Source of the DNA: Halorubrum sp. 48-1-W
GTDB lineage: Archaea; Halobacteriota; Halobacteria; Halobacteriales; Haloferacaceae
Assembly (NCBI RefSeq): GCF_003287355.1
Contig: NZ_QMIM01000022.1
Location: 1-64,000 of the forward strand
DNA: 64,000 nt
Direction of reading: 5' to 3'
The notes beneath the pieces are model-generated. The model did no database searches. It was given only the letters and a program-made list of their open reading frames with translations, and was not told the origin of the DNA. A program made the translations under genes and the position numbers. Below, piece after piece: positions 1 through 7,832 of the stretch; the first letter of the stretch is position 1, and every line of letters starts with the position of its first letter.

Positions 1-196
1 CTCGGCCGACCGCGACCCGGATCGTCGCGAGCGCGACCGCCCCGCCGAGCGCGACGCCGCCGAGCGCGACGACCGGTGCCCCGACGGCGAGCAGTCCCGC
101 CGTGCCGAGCCCGGTTGGAACCGCCCACAGCGCAGTGAGGGGGAGCCAGCCGCCGCGTGCCGGGAGCCGGCGAGCGACGCGGTCCGTCGGAGCCAT
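1..196 (-). CDS. Partial N-terminus of a small-residue-rich membrane protein
   Basis: The ATG is at 196 on the minus strand and the gene runs off the left edge after 65 residues. A short basic N-terminus (several Arg before residue 14) precedes a hydrophobic stretch rich in Leu, Ala, Gly and Val from about residue 17 to the cut. That is at least one, probably two, membrane segments with the basic end in the cytoplasm. No family motif is visible in this fragment, so no function is given. Confidence 0.55.
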   Translation of the reverse strand, partial: MAPTDRVARRLPARGGWLPLTALWAVPTGLGTAGLLAVGAPVVALGGVALGGAVALATIRVAVGR

Positions 197-292
197 CGAT
201 CCCACGAGGGGGCCGGCGCAAAAACCGCTTTCGACGGGCGACCCGGGTAGCACGGAACGGTCACAGCGCGGGAAATCGACGTCGAGGCGCGC

Positions 293-1399
293 CTACGCGA
301 ACCGGCTCGGGGCCAGGTACGCCGCGACCTCCGGGTCGACGGCCTCGCCGGCGATCCGCTTCGCGAGGAAGTCGGCGATCGCGGGCGCGACCGTGACCCC
401 GAGGCCGTTCATGCCGGCAGCGACGTAGAAGTCGTCGACTGCGGTCTCGCCGACGGCCGGGACGCCGTCGGGCGTGAGCGTCCGGACGCCGACCCAGTCG
501 GAGACGACCTCGGCCCCCTCGAGCCGTGGGATCGCCTCCTCGATCCGGTCGCCGACCTCGAGGTAGAAGTCGTGGTCGACCGACCGGGAGTCGGTCGGAT
601 CGAGCCGATCCGCCTCGTCGTAGCTCGCCCCGAAGCTCCCGGCGAACGCCTGGCTCCGCCCCTCGCCGCGGACGTAGAGCCCGTCGCCGAACTGGACGAA
701 GGGGAACGAGAAGGGCTCGTCCTTCCCGAGCACGACGACCGGCCCGAGGTTGTGCCGGAACGGAAGGGGGACGCCGGCCATGTCGTTCACGGTCGGGGCC
801 CACGGCCCCGCCGCGTTCACCACGGCGGCCGCCGGCTGTGTCCCGTCCGCCGTCTCCACGCCGACGACGGACCCGTCCTCGACGCGGACGTCCGTCACCG
901 CGGTCCCCGTCTCGACGGCCACGCCGGACTCGGCTGCCTCGCGGGCGTAGTGCTGGACGATCTCCGCGGGATCGAGGTAGCCGTCGTTCGGCGTCCACAT
1001 CGCGCCGGCGACCGCGTCGGGGTCGAGCCCGTGGTCGGCGAGCGCGGCCGGCTCGAGCAGCGACGCCTCGACGCCGAACCCCGAGAGGGCCGCGGTCGCC
1101 TCGCGGCGGTCGGCCAGCTCCGCGTCGGTTCGGGCGACGTCGAGCGTCCCGATCCGCTCGAACGAGAAGGTTCCGTCCTCGACGAGGGGCTCGTAGGCTT
1201 CCCACGCGCGCTCGCGGAGCGCCTGGCTCGGCCGGTCCGGGCTCGACTGGTGTCTGACGAATATCGCGACGGAGTCGCCGGTGGTCCCGGAGCCGAGCGC
1301 GTCGCGCTCGTAGAGCACGACCGGTCGGGAGCGATCGCGCAGTCGATGCGCGAGAGCCGTGCCGACGATGCCGCCGCCGACGATCACGATTGGGTCCAT
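293..1399 (-). CDS. FAD-dependent oxidoreductase of the glycine/D-amino acid oxidase (DAO) family
   Basis: The 368-aa product opens with a Rossmann dinucleotide motif (VIVGGGIVG, residues 4-12), as in DadA/sarcosine oxidase-like flavoenzymes, and ends with the family's second FAD-contact block (GMNGLGVTVAP near residue 340). A Pro-Asp-Gly motif in a 'TPDGVPAVGE' context also fits the family. The ATG at 1399 is chosen because the FAD motif begins four residues in; an upstream in-frame extension lacks family sequence. The family oxidises secondary or primary amines of amino acids with FAD. The substrate cannot be read from the sequence. It is divergent from the PTPS-family gene. Confidence 0.85.
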   Translation of the reverse strand: MDPIVIVGGGIVGTALAHRLRDRSRPVVLYERDALGSGTTGDSVAIFVRHQSSPDRPSQALRERAWEAYEPLVEDGTFSFERIGTLDVARTDAELADRREATAALSGFGVEASLLEPAALADHGLDPDAVAGAMWTPNDGYLDPAEIVQHYAREAAESGVAVETGTAVTDVRVEDGSVVGVETADGTQPAAAVVNAAGPWAPTVNDMAGVPLPFRHNLGPVVVLGKDEPFSFPFVQFGDGLYVRGEGRSQAFAGSFGASYDEADRLDPTDSRSVDHDFYLEVGDRIEEAIPRLEGAEVVSDWVGVRTLTPDGVPAVGETAVDDFYVAAGMNGLGVTVAPAIADFLAKRIAGEAVDPEVAAYLAPSRFA

Positions 1400-1473
1400 C
1401 ACCGTTCCGGTCCCCGCGGTCCGATAAAAACTCTCGCGATCGCGAGAGCACGCGACGTCTTCCCGCCGGGGAT

Positions 1474-1483
1474 ACGCTTTTGA
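1474..1483 (+). promoter_or_regulatory. TATA-like box for the PTPS-family gene
   Basis: An A/T-rich patch (acgcttttga) is centred about 27 nt before the GTG at 1506. This suggests a leaderless transcript and supports that GTG as the start. Confidence 0.5.
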
Positions 1484-1505
1484 TCGCTCGGTTCGAGGTG
1501 ATCCC

Positions 1506-1895
1506 GTGTACACGGTTCGCGTCTCGCGACGGTTCATCGCCCAGCACTTCCTGACCGTCCCCGACGCCGGCCCGGAGAACGAGCTCCACTCTCATCGCTT
1601 CGAGGTCGACGTCGAGGTGGCCGGTCCGGAGTTGAACGAGCACGACTACCTCGTCGACATCGACGAGCTCGCCGGCCGGATCGATGAACTCGTCGACGAG
1701 TACGCCGACACGACGCTCAACGACCGGCCCCGGTTCGAGGGATACAACCCCAGCGTCGAGCGGTTCGCCCGGGTGTTCTGCGACCGCCTGCTCGGCGAGG
1801 ACGGGATCGACACCGACGGCATCGAGTCGGCGACCGTCACGATGTGGGAGGACGAGACCGCCTCGGCGAGCTACGGGACGACCCTCGAGGGGTGA
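1506..1895 (+). CDS. 6-pyruvoyl-tetrahydropterin synthase / QueD family protein, Cys replaced by Glu
   Basis: The 129-aa protein has the usual length and fold signature of the PTPS/QueD family: zinc ligands His14, His28 and His30 (HSH) and the downstream N-P-S-x-E block in 'GYNPSVERF'. PTPS and QueD act on 7,8-dihydroneopterin triphosphate. The catalytic Cys of the C-x3-H-x-H motif is absent and Glu24 stands there. This is the replacement described for PTPS-III enzymes that make 6-hydroxymethyl-dihydropterin, so a folate/pterin role is as likely as a queuosine/archaeosine role. GTG start with a box at -27. It converges on the dehydrogenase at 1963. Confidence 0.85.
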   Translation: MYTVRVSRRFIAQHFLTVPDAGPENELHSHRFEVDVEVAGPELNEHDYLVDIDELAGRIDELVDEYADTTLNDRPRFEGYNPSVERFARVFCDRLLGEDGIDTDGIESATVTMWEDETASASYGTTLEG

Positions 1896-1914
1896 GCGTT
1901 CCGCCGGCGTTCCC

Positions 1915-1965
1915 GTCGATCCTCGCTCAGTCGTCGATCCTCGCTCAGTCGTCGATCCTCGCTCA
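1915..1965. repeat. 18-bp tandem repeat, almost three units
   Basis: The unit gtcgatcctcgctcagtc is repeated three times head to tail (the last unit ends in 'ac' instead of 'tc'). It lies between two convergent genes, and the last unit supplies the stop codon of the minus-strand dehydrogenase. Confidence 0.85.
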
Positions 1966-2970
1966 GTACGTCAACAGGACGCCCACCGCCTCCTCCGGCT
2001 GTTCCTCGAGCAGTTCGTAGGCGTCCCCGGCCTCCGCGAGCGGGATCCGGTGGGTGAGTATCGGGTCGAGGTCGATCCGTGCGAGCCGATCCCAGGCGAC
2101 CTCCCGGCGGCGCTCGAGCGACCACCGACCCCGAAGCGCCGGCTCGATCGTCGACACCTGGCTGCTCTCGACGGCGATCCGCCCGCGGTGGAAGTTCCCC
2201 CCGAGGGCGAGTTCCGCGGGCTTCGTCCCGTACCACGAGCCGACGACGACCCGCCCGTCGTAGCCGGCGGCCGCGATCGCGTCGTCGAGGGCTGCCGGCG
2301 CGCCGCTCAGCTCGTAGACGAGGTCCCGCCCCGGCGGGTCGCCCTCGCGGAGCCGGTCGACCGCGTCCGCCCCCGGCGGGAGGCTCCGGTCCGCGCCCAG
2401 ACGCTCGGAGCGCTCCCGCCGCGCGTCGCACGCGTCGACGGTCACGAGCTCCGAGGCGGACGAGTCGGCGAGCAACGCCGTCGTCGCGAGCCCGACCATC
2501 CCCTGGCCGAACACGCCGACGCGCTCGCCGATCCGGGGGTTCCCGTCCATGAGGAAGTTGACCGCGGTCTCCACGGTCGGAAACAGCGCGGCCTGCGCGT
2601 CGGTGATCCCCTCGGGAACGGGCTGGAGCCGTTCCGGGGACGCCGTGAACGCGCTCGCGTGCGGCTCGAACGCGAAGACCCGCCGTCCGTGCCAGCCGGG
2701 GTCGACCGCGTCGCCGGCCGCGTCGACCTCGCCGACGGCCGCGTAGCCGTACGACAGCGGGAACGAGAGGTCGCCGTCGAACGACTCCAACGCCGGGTCC
2801 GCGGGGAGGTCCGTCGGGGCCTCGCCGCGGTAGACGAGCCGCTCCGTGCCGGAACTGATCGCCGAGACCGTCGTCCGGACGCGGACCTCGTCGGCCGCGG
2901 GCGTCGGCGCCTGAAACGACTCGACCTCGACCGTCCGCGGTCCGGTGAACCGGAGCCGACGCGCGGTCAT
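1963..2970 (-). CDS. Zinc-type medium-chain dehydrogenase/reductase (MDR)
   Basis: The 335-aa product has MDR architecture: an N-terminal GroES-like domain, then a nucleotide-binding domain with a G-x-G-x2-G-type motif (GVFGQGMVG, about residue 152). Homologues are annotated as zinc-binding alcohol dehydrogenases. The canonical structural-zinc Cys cluster is not visible, so metal dependence is uncertain. It sits tail to tail with the PTPS-family gene, which does not establish a shared pathway. The substrate is unknown. Confidence 0.8.
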   Translation of the reverse strand: MTARRLRFTGPRTVEVESFQAPTPAADEVRVRTTVSAISSGTERLVYRGEAPTDLPADPALESFDGDLSFPLSYGYAAVGEVDAAGDAVDPGWHGRRVFAFEPHASAFTASPERLQPVPEGITDAQAALFPTVETAVNFLMDGNPRIGERVGVFGQGMVGLATTALLADSSASELVTVDACDARRERSERLGADRSLPPGADAVDRLREGDPPGRDLVYELSGAPAALDDAIAAAGYDGRVVVGSWYGTKPAELALGGNFHRGRIAVESSQVSTIEPALRGRWSLERRREVAWDRLARIDLDPILTHRIPLAEAGDAYELLEEQPEEAVGVLLTY

Positions 2971-3159
2971 CGCCGGGATCGACCCCGCTTGTCGGGGTCG
3001 GTCAGATCGACCGCCCGGCTCCGTGGTCGATCCGTCCGTCCGTCGGGACGACGTGGTGAACGCATACGTCGAGTGAGGGCGAGACGTACCTAAACGTTGG
3101 CCGCGGCGACCGGGGAGCGAGAACGGTCGATACCCCCTCCGGCCGTCGACCGCGACGGA

Positions 3160-4575
3160 TCACGACCGTCCGGCCGGTTCCGAGTCGTCCTCCAACGTCC
3201 CGGTCTCTTCGTCGAACCCGTCGTCGTACCGCAGACACGCGATCCCGTGGTCCGGACCGACCGCGTACTCCGGCGGACGGTGGCGCTCGCACGGCGAGAC
3301 GAACGCCGAACCGAGCAGTTCCCCGGCCGCCCCTATCCGATCGTCGTAGAGCGCGTCGATCGCCTCGGCGAGCACCTCCTCCGCGTCGGCGTCCGGGAGC
3401 GTCCCCGGGAGGCCGAACTCCTCGCGGACCAGCCCGTCGAACGTCTCCCGTGACGCCTCCGTGGGGTCAGGCCGGGCCGCCGACTCGGCTCGGGTCGGAT
3501 CGTCCGCCCTCCCCGTCGGGTCGTCCGCCCTCCCCGTCGGGTCATGCGCCCGCACCGCCCCCCTCGTCGCCGTCAGGGACGTCACGTCGTCGGCGTTCGC
3601 CGCCCGCCGTGCCAGGGCTGTCACGGACCGCCAGAGGTCCGCCGGGAGGTCTGAGTCCGCGTCGGGGACGAGCCGCGGACACCGGGTGTGGAACCGACAG
3701 CCGGAGGGCGGGTCGATCGGGGACGGGACCGTCCCCGCGAGGCGGATCCCGTCGCCGTCCCACAGCGGGTCGGGTTCGGGGATCGCCGAGAGCAACGCCT
3801 CGGTGTACGGGTGGTGCGGCGGCCGGAACACCGCGTCGGTCGGCCCGCGTTCGACGAACTCGCCGAGGTACATCACGGCGACGCGGTCGGAGACGTGTTC
3901 GACCACGCGCAGGTCGTGGGCGATGAACACGTACGAGATGCCGAACCGCTCCTGGAGGTCCGAGAGCAGGTTGAGGACCTGCGACTGGACGCTCGCGTCG
4001 AGCGCGCTCACGGGCTCGTCACAGACGATCACCTCGGGCTCGACCGCGATTGCGCGGGCGATCCCGAGGCGCTGACGCTGTCCGCCGGAGAACTCGTGGG
4101 GGTAGCGGCCGGCGTGGCTCGCGTTCAAGCCCACGGTCTCCAACAGCTCTCGGACCCGCCCGGCGCGGTCCGCCCCCCCTGCGAGCCCGTGGACGTCGAG
4201 CGGCTCGCCGACGATCTCGCCGGCGGTGAGCCGGGGGTTCAGACTCGAGAGCGGGTCTTGAAAGACGTACTGGAGGTCCCTCCGGCGGTCGCGGAGCTCG
4301 GCGTTCGACAGCGTCGTCAGGTCCTCACCTCGGTAGTACACGGAGCCCGCCGTCGGCTCGATCAGCCGGAGCAGGCTTCGGGCGAGCGTCGTCTTCCCAC
4401 AGCCGGACTCGCCGACGACGCCGAGCGTCTCGCCCTCCCGAAGCTCGAAGCTCACGCCGTCGAGCGCCCGCACCCGCCGAGACCGCCCGAGCAGCCGGTC
4501 GAGGAAGCCGTCGGTCGAGTCGTAGTGCGTCTTCAGCCCCTCGACGCGGAGGAGCGGCTCGACGGGATCACTCAT
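3160..4575 (-). CDS. Dipeptide/oligopeptide ABC importer ATPase, DppF type
   Basis: The 471-aa cytoplasmic ATPase is the last gene of a five-gene importer operon. Motifs in order: Walker [11 protein letters not shown]-loop region 'QYVFQDP', signature [10 protein letters not shown], Walker B VIVCDEP. The oligopeptide-type C-terminal domain starts normally (CRFHTRCP), but its second half (CERHRPP...H..IACLRY) lies about 110 residues later. The intervening low-complexity insert includes a twofold 21-bp duplication (3500-3541). ATG 4575 overlaps the upstream stop by 8 bp; a GTG at 4584 is less likely. Confidence 0.93.
   Translation of the reverse strand: MSDPVEPLLRVEGLKTHYDSTDGFLDRLLGRSRRVRALDGVSFELREGETLGVVGESGCGKTTLARSLLRLIEPTAGSVYYRGEDLTTLSNAELRDRRRDLQYVFQDPLSSLNPRLTAGEIVGEPLDVHGLAGGADRAGRVRELLETVGLNASHAGRYPHEFSGGQRQRLGIARAIAVEPEVIVCDEPVSALDASVQSQVLNLLSDLQERFGISYVFIAHDLRVVEHVSDRVAVMYLGEFVERGPTDAVFRPPHHPYTEALLSAIPEPDPLWDGDGIRLAGTVPSPIDPPSGCRFHTRCPRLVPDADSDLPADLWRSVTALARRAANADDVTSLTATRGAVRAHDPTGRADDPTGRADDPTRAESAARPDPTEASRETFDGLVREEFGLPGTLPDADAEEVLAEAIDALYDDRIGAAGELLGSAFVSPCERHRPPEYAVGPDHGIACLRYDDGFDEETGTLEDDSEPAGRS
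3500..3541. repeat. 21-bp in-frame tandem duplication in the DppF-type gene
   Basis: Two perfect copies of a 21-nt unit (starting tcgtccgccctccccgt) encode a repeated seven-residue D-D-P-T-G-R-A unit in the insert of the ATPase's C-terminal domain. Confidence 0.85.
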
Positions 4576-5635
4576 CGGGGCCACCCCCGTCGCGCCCGTC
4601 GGTCTCGTCCACGACCTCGACCGAGTACTCCAGCCCGCCGGAGAGGCCCTGCGTATACTCGAGACAGGCGGCCGCCCGGTCGCCGTCGAGCGTCGCCGGT
4701 TCGCCGGTCTCGGGGTCGACGAGGGCGGGAGCGGTCCGGGTACACGCCTCCTCGGCGAAGGGACACCGGGGATGGAACCGACAGCCGGGGGGCGGATCGG
4801 TCGGGTCCGGGGGCGTCCCCGGGATCGTGGAGAGCCGATCGGCGTCGTCGCCGAGACGCGGGATCGAACCCAGCAGCCCCGCCGTGTACGGGTGTTTGGG
4901 GTCGTAGTACAGCTCCTCGGTCGGCGCGGTCTCGACGGCCTCGCCCGCGTACATCACCATCGCCCGGTCACAGGTCCCGGCGATCACCCCGAGGTCGTGG
5001 GTGACGAGCTGGACCGCGACGTCGAACTCGTCGGCCAACTCGGCGAGCAGATCGAGGACCCGCGCCTGGACGGTGACGTCGAGGGCGGTCGTCGGCTCGT
5101 CGGCGACGACCAGGTCCGGGTCACACGACAGCGCCATCGCGATACCCGCCCGCTGGCACATCCCGCCGGAGAACTCGTGCGGGTGATCCGAGTACCGCGT
5201 CTCGGCCTCGGCGATCCCGACGCGGTCGAGCAGGCGGATCGCCCGGTCGCGGGCCGCGGAGGGGTCGTATCCCAGGTGGTGTTCGATCGTCTCGGCGATC
5301 TGCTCGCCGACGGTGTAGGCGGGGTTCAACGCGGCGCGGGCGTCCTGAAAGACCAGCCCGATCTGATCGCCCCGGACCGACCGGCGTTCGGACTCGTCCA
5401 TCGAGAGGAGGTCCTCGCCTTTGAACCGGACCTCGCCGCCCTCGATCCGCCCGGGGTCGTCGATCAGCCCGAGCACCGACAGCGCAGTAACGCTCTTTCC
5501 CGCGCCGCTCTCGCCGACGACGCCGAACGTCTCGCCGGCCTCGACCCGGTAGGAGAGCCCGTCGACGGCGGTCACGACCCCCGCCTCCGTGTGAAACCGG
5601 ACCGTCAGGTCCTCGACCTCGAGGAGGGCCGTCAC
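4568..5635 (-). CDS. Dipeptide/oligopeptide ABC importer ATPase, DppD type
   Basis: 355 aa. Walker [10 protein letters not shown], signature [10 protein letters not shown] and Walker [13 protein letters not shown] are intact. The C-terminal oligopeptide-type domain is canonical (GCRFHPRCP ... C ... AAACLEY), unlike its partner. GTG start overlapping the permease stop in a GTGA arrangement, which implies translational coupling. It would pair with the DppF-type ATPase under the two permeases. Confidence 0.94.
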   Translation of the reverse strand: MTALLEVEDLTVRFHTEAGVVTAVDGLSYRVEAGETFGVVGESGAGKSVTALSVLGLIDDPGRIEGGEVRFKGEDLLSMDESERRSVRGDQIGLVFQDARAALNPAYTVGEQIAETIEHHLGYDPSAARDRAIRLLDRVGIAEAETRYSDHPHEFSGGMCQRAGIAMALSCDPDLVVADEPTTALDVTVQARVLDLLAELADEFDVAVQLVTHDLGVIAGTCDRAMVMYAGEAVETAPTEELYYDPKHPYTAGLLGSIPRLGDDADRLSTIPGTPPDPTDPPPGCRFHPRCPFAEEACTRTAPALVDPETGEPATLDGDRAAACLEYTQGLSGGLEYSVEVVDETDGRDGGGPDE

Positions 5636-6867
5636 GGGTCGTTACCCCCCCGATCCCCACGGTCTCCGCCGGCTTCCCGCCTCCCGGTTCCGCCTCGCCC
5701 GTCGCGGCCAACGCCGGCCGATCTCGCGTCCAGCGCGTCGTTGATCCCGTCGCCGATCACGTTCATCGACAGCACGAAGACGAAGATCGCCGCGCCGGGA
5801 TACACCGTCGCCCACCACGGGATCCGTCCGCCCGGGCCCTGTATCAGCGTCTCGCGCGTCGCGTCGAGCATCGTTCCCCACTCGGCGGTGCTCGGGTCCA
5901 TCCCGAGCCCGAGGAACCCGAGCGCGGCGACCCCGATCACGACGCTCCCGACGTTGAGCGACGCCAACACGACGAGCGACGACAGCGCGTTCGGCGCGAC
6001 GTGCCGCCCGATCACGGTACGGTCGCGCGCGCCGATCGCCTTCGCTGCCAGCACGTACTCACGTTCCGCGATCGACAACACCTCCCCGCGGACGATCCGG
6101 GCGTACCCGGCCCAGCCGAAGAGGGTGAACGCGACCACCAGTTGCCAGTAGCCGCCGCCGAGGGTGGCGACGACGACGAGCGCCAACACGAGCCCGGGGA
6201 ACGCGAATATCACGTCGACGATCCGCATCATGACCTCGTCGACGACGCCGCCGTAGTACCCCGAGACGGCCCCGTACGCCAGCCCGAACGACGCGGTCAG
6301 CCCGACGACGACGAAGCCGATAGAGATGCTGTACCGTCCGCCGACGAGGACCCGGGAGAACAGGTCGCGTCCCGAGCCGTCGACGCCCATCGGGAACCGC
6401 CACGACGGCGGGTCGTACGGGCTCACGCTCGGGTCGACTGAGAGGTAGAGGATCGTCGTCGGGTCGTAGGGCGCGAGCGCGAACGGCTGGACGACCACGC
6501 CGAAGACCTCGACGGGACGCGCGAGGACCGAGACGGTCGTCATCGCCACCACGACCGCGAGCGCGACCGTCGCCGAGCGGTTCCGTCGGAACCGGCGGAG
6601 CCCGCGTCGCCACCGGCCGGCGGTCGCGCCGCCGGTTCCGCCTGCCGTCCCATCGGTCCCGTCGTCCGTCCCATCGGTCCCGTCGTCAGCCCCGCCGTCC
6701 GGTCCGTCCGCCTCGCCGTCCGGTCCGTCGCCTCGCTCCGAGAGCGGGTCGCGGTCGCGGACGCGGTCAGCGTCGAACCCGGTGACTCGGAGCCGTCCCC
6801 GTCGATCGGTCCGACGGCGCGCCCGACTCTCCCCCGAGTCAGTCGCCCGATCGTCACCGTCAGTCAT
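5632..6867 (-). CDS. Dpp/Opp-type ABC permease, DppC type
   Basis: The 411-aa inner subunit carries the binding-protein-dependent transport domain with the EAA-like loop (around 'YVLAAKAIGARDRTVIGRH'). It is about 90 residues longer than usual because of an acidic cytoplasmic N-terminus of repeated Asp-Gly-Thr units, partly a 21-bp tandem duplication at 6646-6687. Start and stop overlap the neighbours by a few bases, so it belongs to the operon SBP-B-C-D-F. Confidence 0.92.
   Translation of the reverse strand: MTDGDDRATDSGESRARRRTDRRGRLRVTGFDADRVRDRDPLSERGDGPDGEADGPDGGADDGTDGTDDGTDGTAGGTGGATAGRWRRGLRRFRRNRSATVALAVVVAMTTVSVLARPVEVFGVVVQPFALAPYDPTTILYLSVDPSVSPYDPPSWRFPMGVDGSGRDLFSRVLVGGRYSISIGFVVVGLTASFGLAYGAVSGYYGGVVDEVMMRIVDVIFAFPGLVLALVVVATLGGGYWQLVVAFTLFGWAGYARIVRGEVLSIAEREYVLAAKAIGARDRTVIGRHVAPNALSSLVVLASLNVGSVVIGVAALGFLGLGMDPSTAEWGTMLDATRETLIQGPGGRIPWWATVYPGAAIFVFVLSMNVIGDGINDALDARSAGVGRDGRGGTGRREAGGDRGDRGGNDP
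6646..6687. repeat. 21-bp in-frame tandem duplication in the DppC-type gene
   Basis: Two copies of a 21-nt unit starting cgtcccatcggtcccgt encode repeated D-G-T-D-D-G-T residues in the acidic N-terminal tail. Confidence 0.8.
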
Positions 6868-7816
6868 AGCCGATCCTCGGGTCGAGTGCCGCGTACAGGA
6901 CGTCCGCGAGGAAGTTCGCGATGACGACGGCGACGGCGGTCACGAGCGTGATCGCCATCACGACGTTGACCTCCCGTCGATCGATCGCCTGGACGAACTC
7001 CGAACCGAGCCCGGGCCAGTTGAACACGCTCTCGACGACGACCGAGCCGGCGACGATGCCGGCGGTCAGCGTGGCAGCGAGCGTGACCACGGAGACGAGC
7101 GAGTTCCGCAGAGCGTGTTTGAACACGACCGTGCGCTCGGGTAGCCCCCTCGCTCGCGCGGCGGTGACGTACTCCTCGTTCAGCTCCTCGACCATCGCCG
7201 TCCGCAGGACGCGGGTGACGCTCGCGGCCGCCGCGGTCCCGATAGTCACCCCCGGCAGGAGGAGGTACCGAAGCGTCTCCGGGTGGTACAGCGGTAGCCG
7301 CGACGGGGGCAACACCGGGAACACCCCGAGGTACAGCGAGAAGACCAGGATCAAAACCAGACCGAGCCAGAAGTTCGGGACCGACACGCCCGACAGCGCC
7401 AGCACCCGGCTCGCGACGTCGCCGAGTCGTCCCTCGTGTACCGCCGCGTAGATCCCCGCCGGGATGGCGATCGCGATCGCGAACGTCCACCCGAAGAGCC
7501 CCAAGACGACCGTCTCGGGAAGCCGCCGCCACACGATCGCCGAGACCGCCCGCCCGGTCCGGAGCTCCCGCCCGAAGTCGCCGACGAGCACGTTCGAGAG
7601 CCACGCGAGGTACTGCCGCCACACCGGCCCCGAGAGCCCCCAGCGCTCGCGGAGCCGCGCCTCTTCGGCGGCGCTCACGTCCGGGTTCAACGCCACCAGC
7701 TGTGAGACGGGGTCGCCGGGGGTCAGATGGAACAGCCCGAAGGTGATCGCCGACACGCCGAACAGGACCGGAACCACGGAGAGCGCGCGCCGGAGGACGA
7801 ACCGTCTGAGACTCAT
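6860..7816 (-). CDS. Dpp/Opp-type ABC permease, DppB type
   Basis: The 318-aa permease has the family N-terminus (a first membrane segment followed by 'FHLTPGDPV'), five to six further hydrophobic segments, and the EAA loop 'YVTAARARGLPERTV' before the last segments. It begins 16 bp after the receptor gene and overlaps the next permease by 8 bp. It forms the translocation path with the DppC-type subunit. Confidence 0.94.
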   Translation of the reverse strand: MSLRRFVLRRALSVVPVLFGVSAITFGLFHLTPGDPVSQLVALNPDVSAAEEARLRERWGLSGPVWRQYLAWLSNVLVGDFGRELRTGRAVSAIVWRRLPETVVLGLFGWTFAIAIAIPAGIYAAVHEGRLGDVASRVLALSGVSVPNFWLGLVLILVFSLYLGVFPVLPPSRLPLYHPETLRYLLLPGVTIGTAAAASVTRVLRTAMVEELNEEYVTAARARGLPERTVVFKHALRNSLVSVVTLAATLTAGIVAGSVVVESVFNWPGLGSEFVQAIDRREVNVVMAITLVTAVAVVIANFLADVLYAALDPRIGYD

Positions 7817-7832
7817 CGGACGGGCTCCGTGT

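Noticed and set aside
261-1643. Long Arg-rich reading frame opposite or overlapping the FAD oxidoreductase
   Set aside because: It is a frame shadow in high-GC DNA: Arg/Pro/Gly-rich, no motif, while the overlapping frame encodes a clean DAO family protein.
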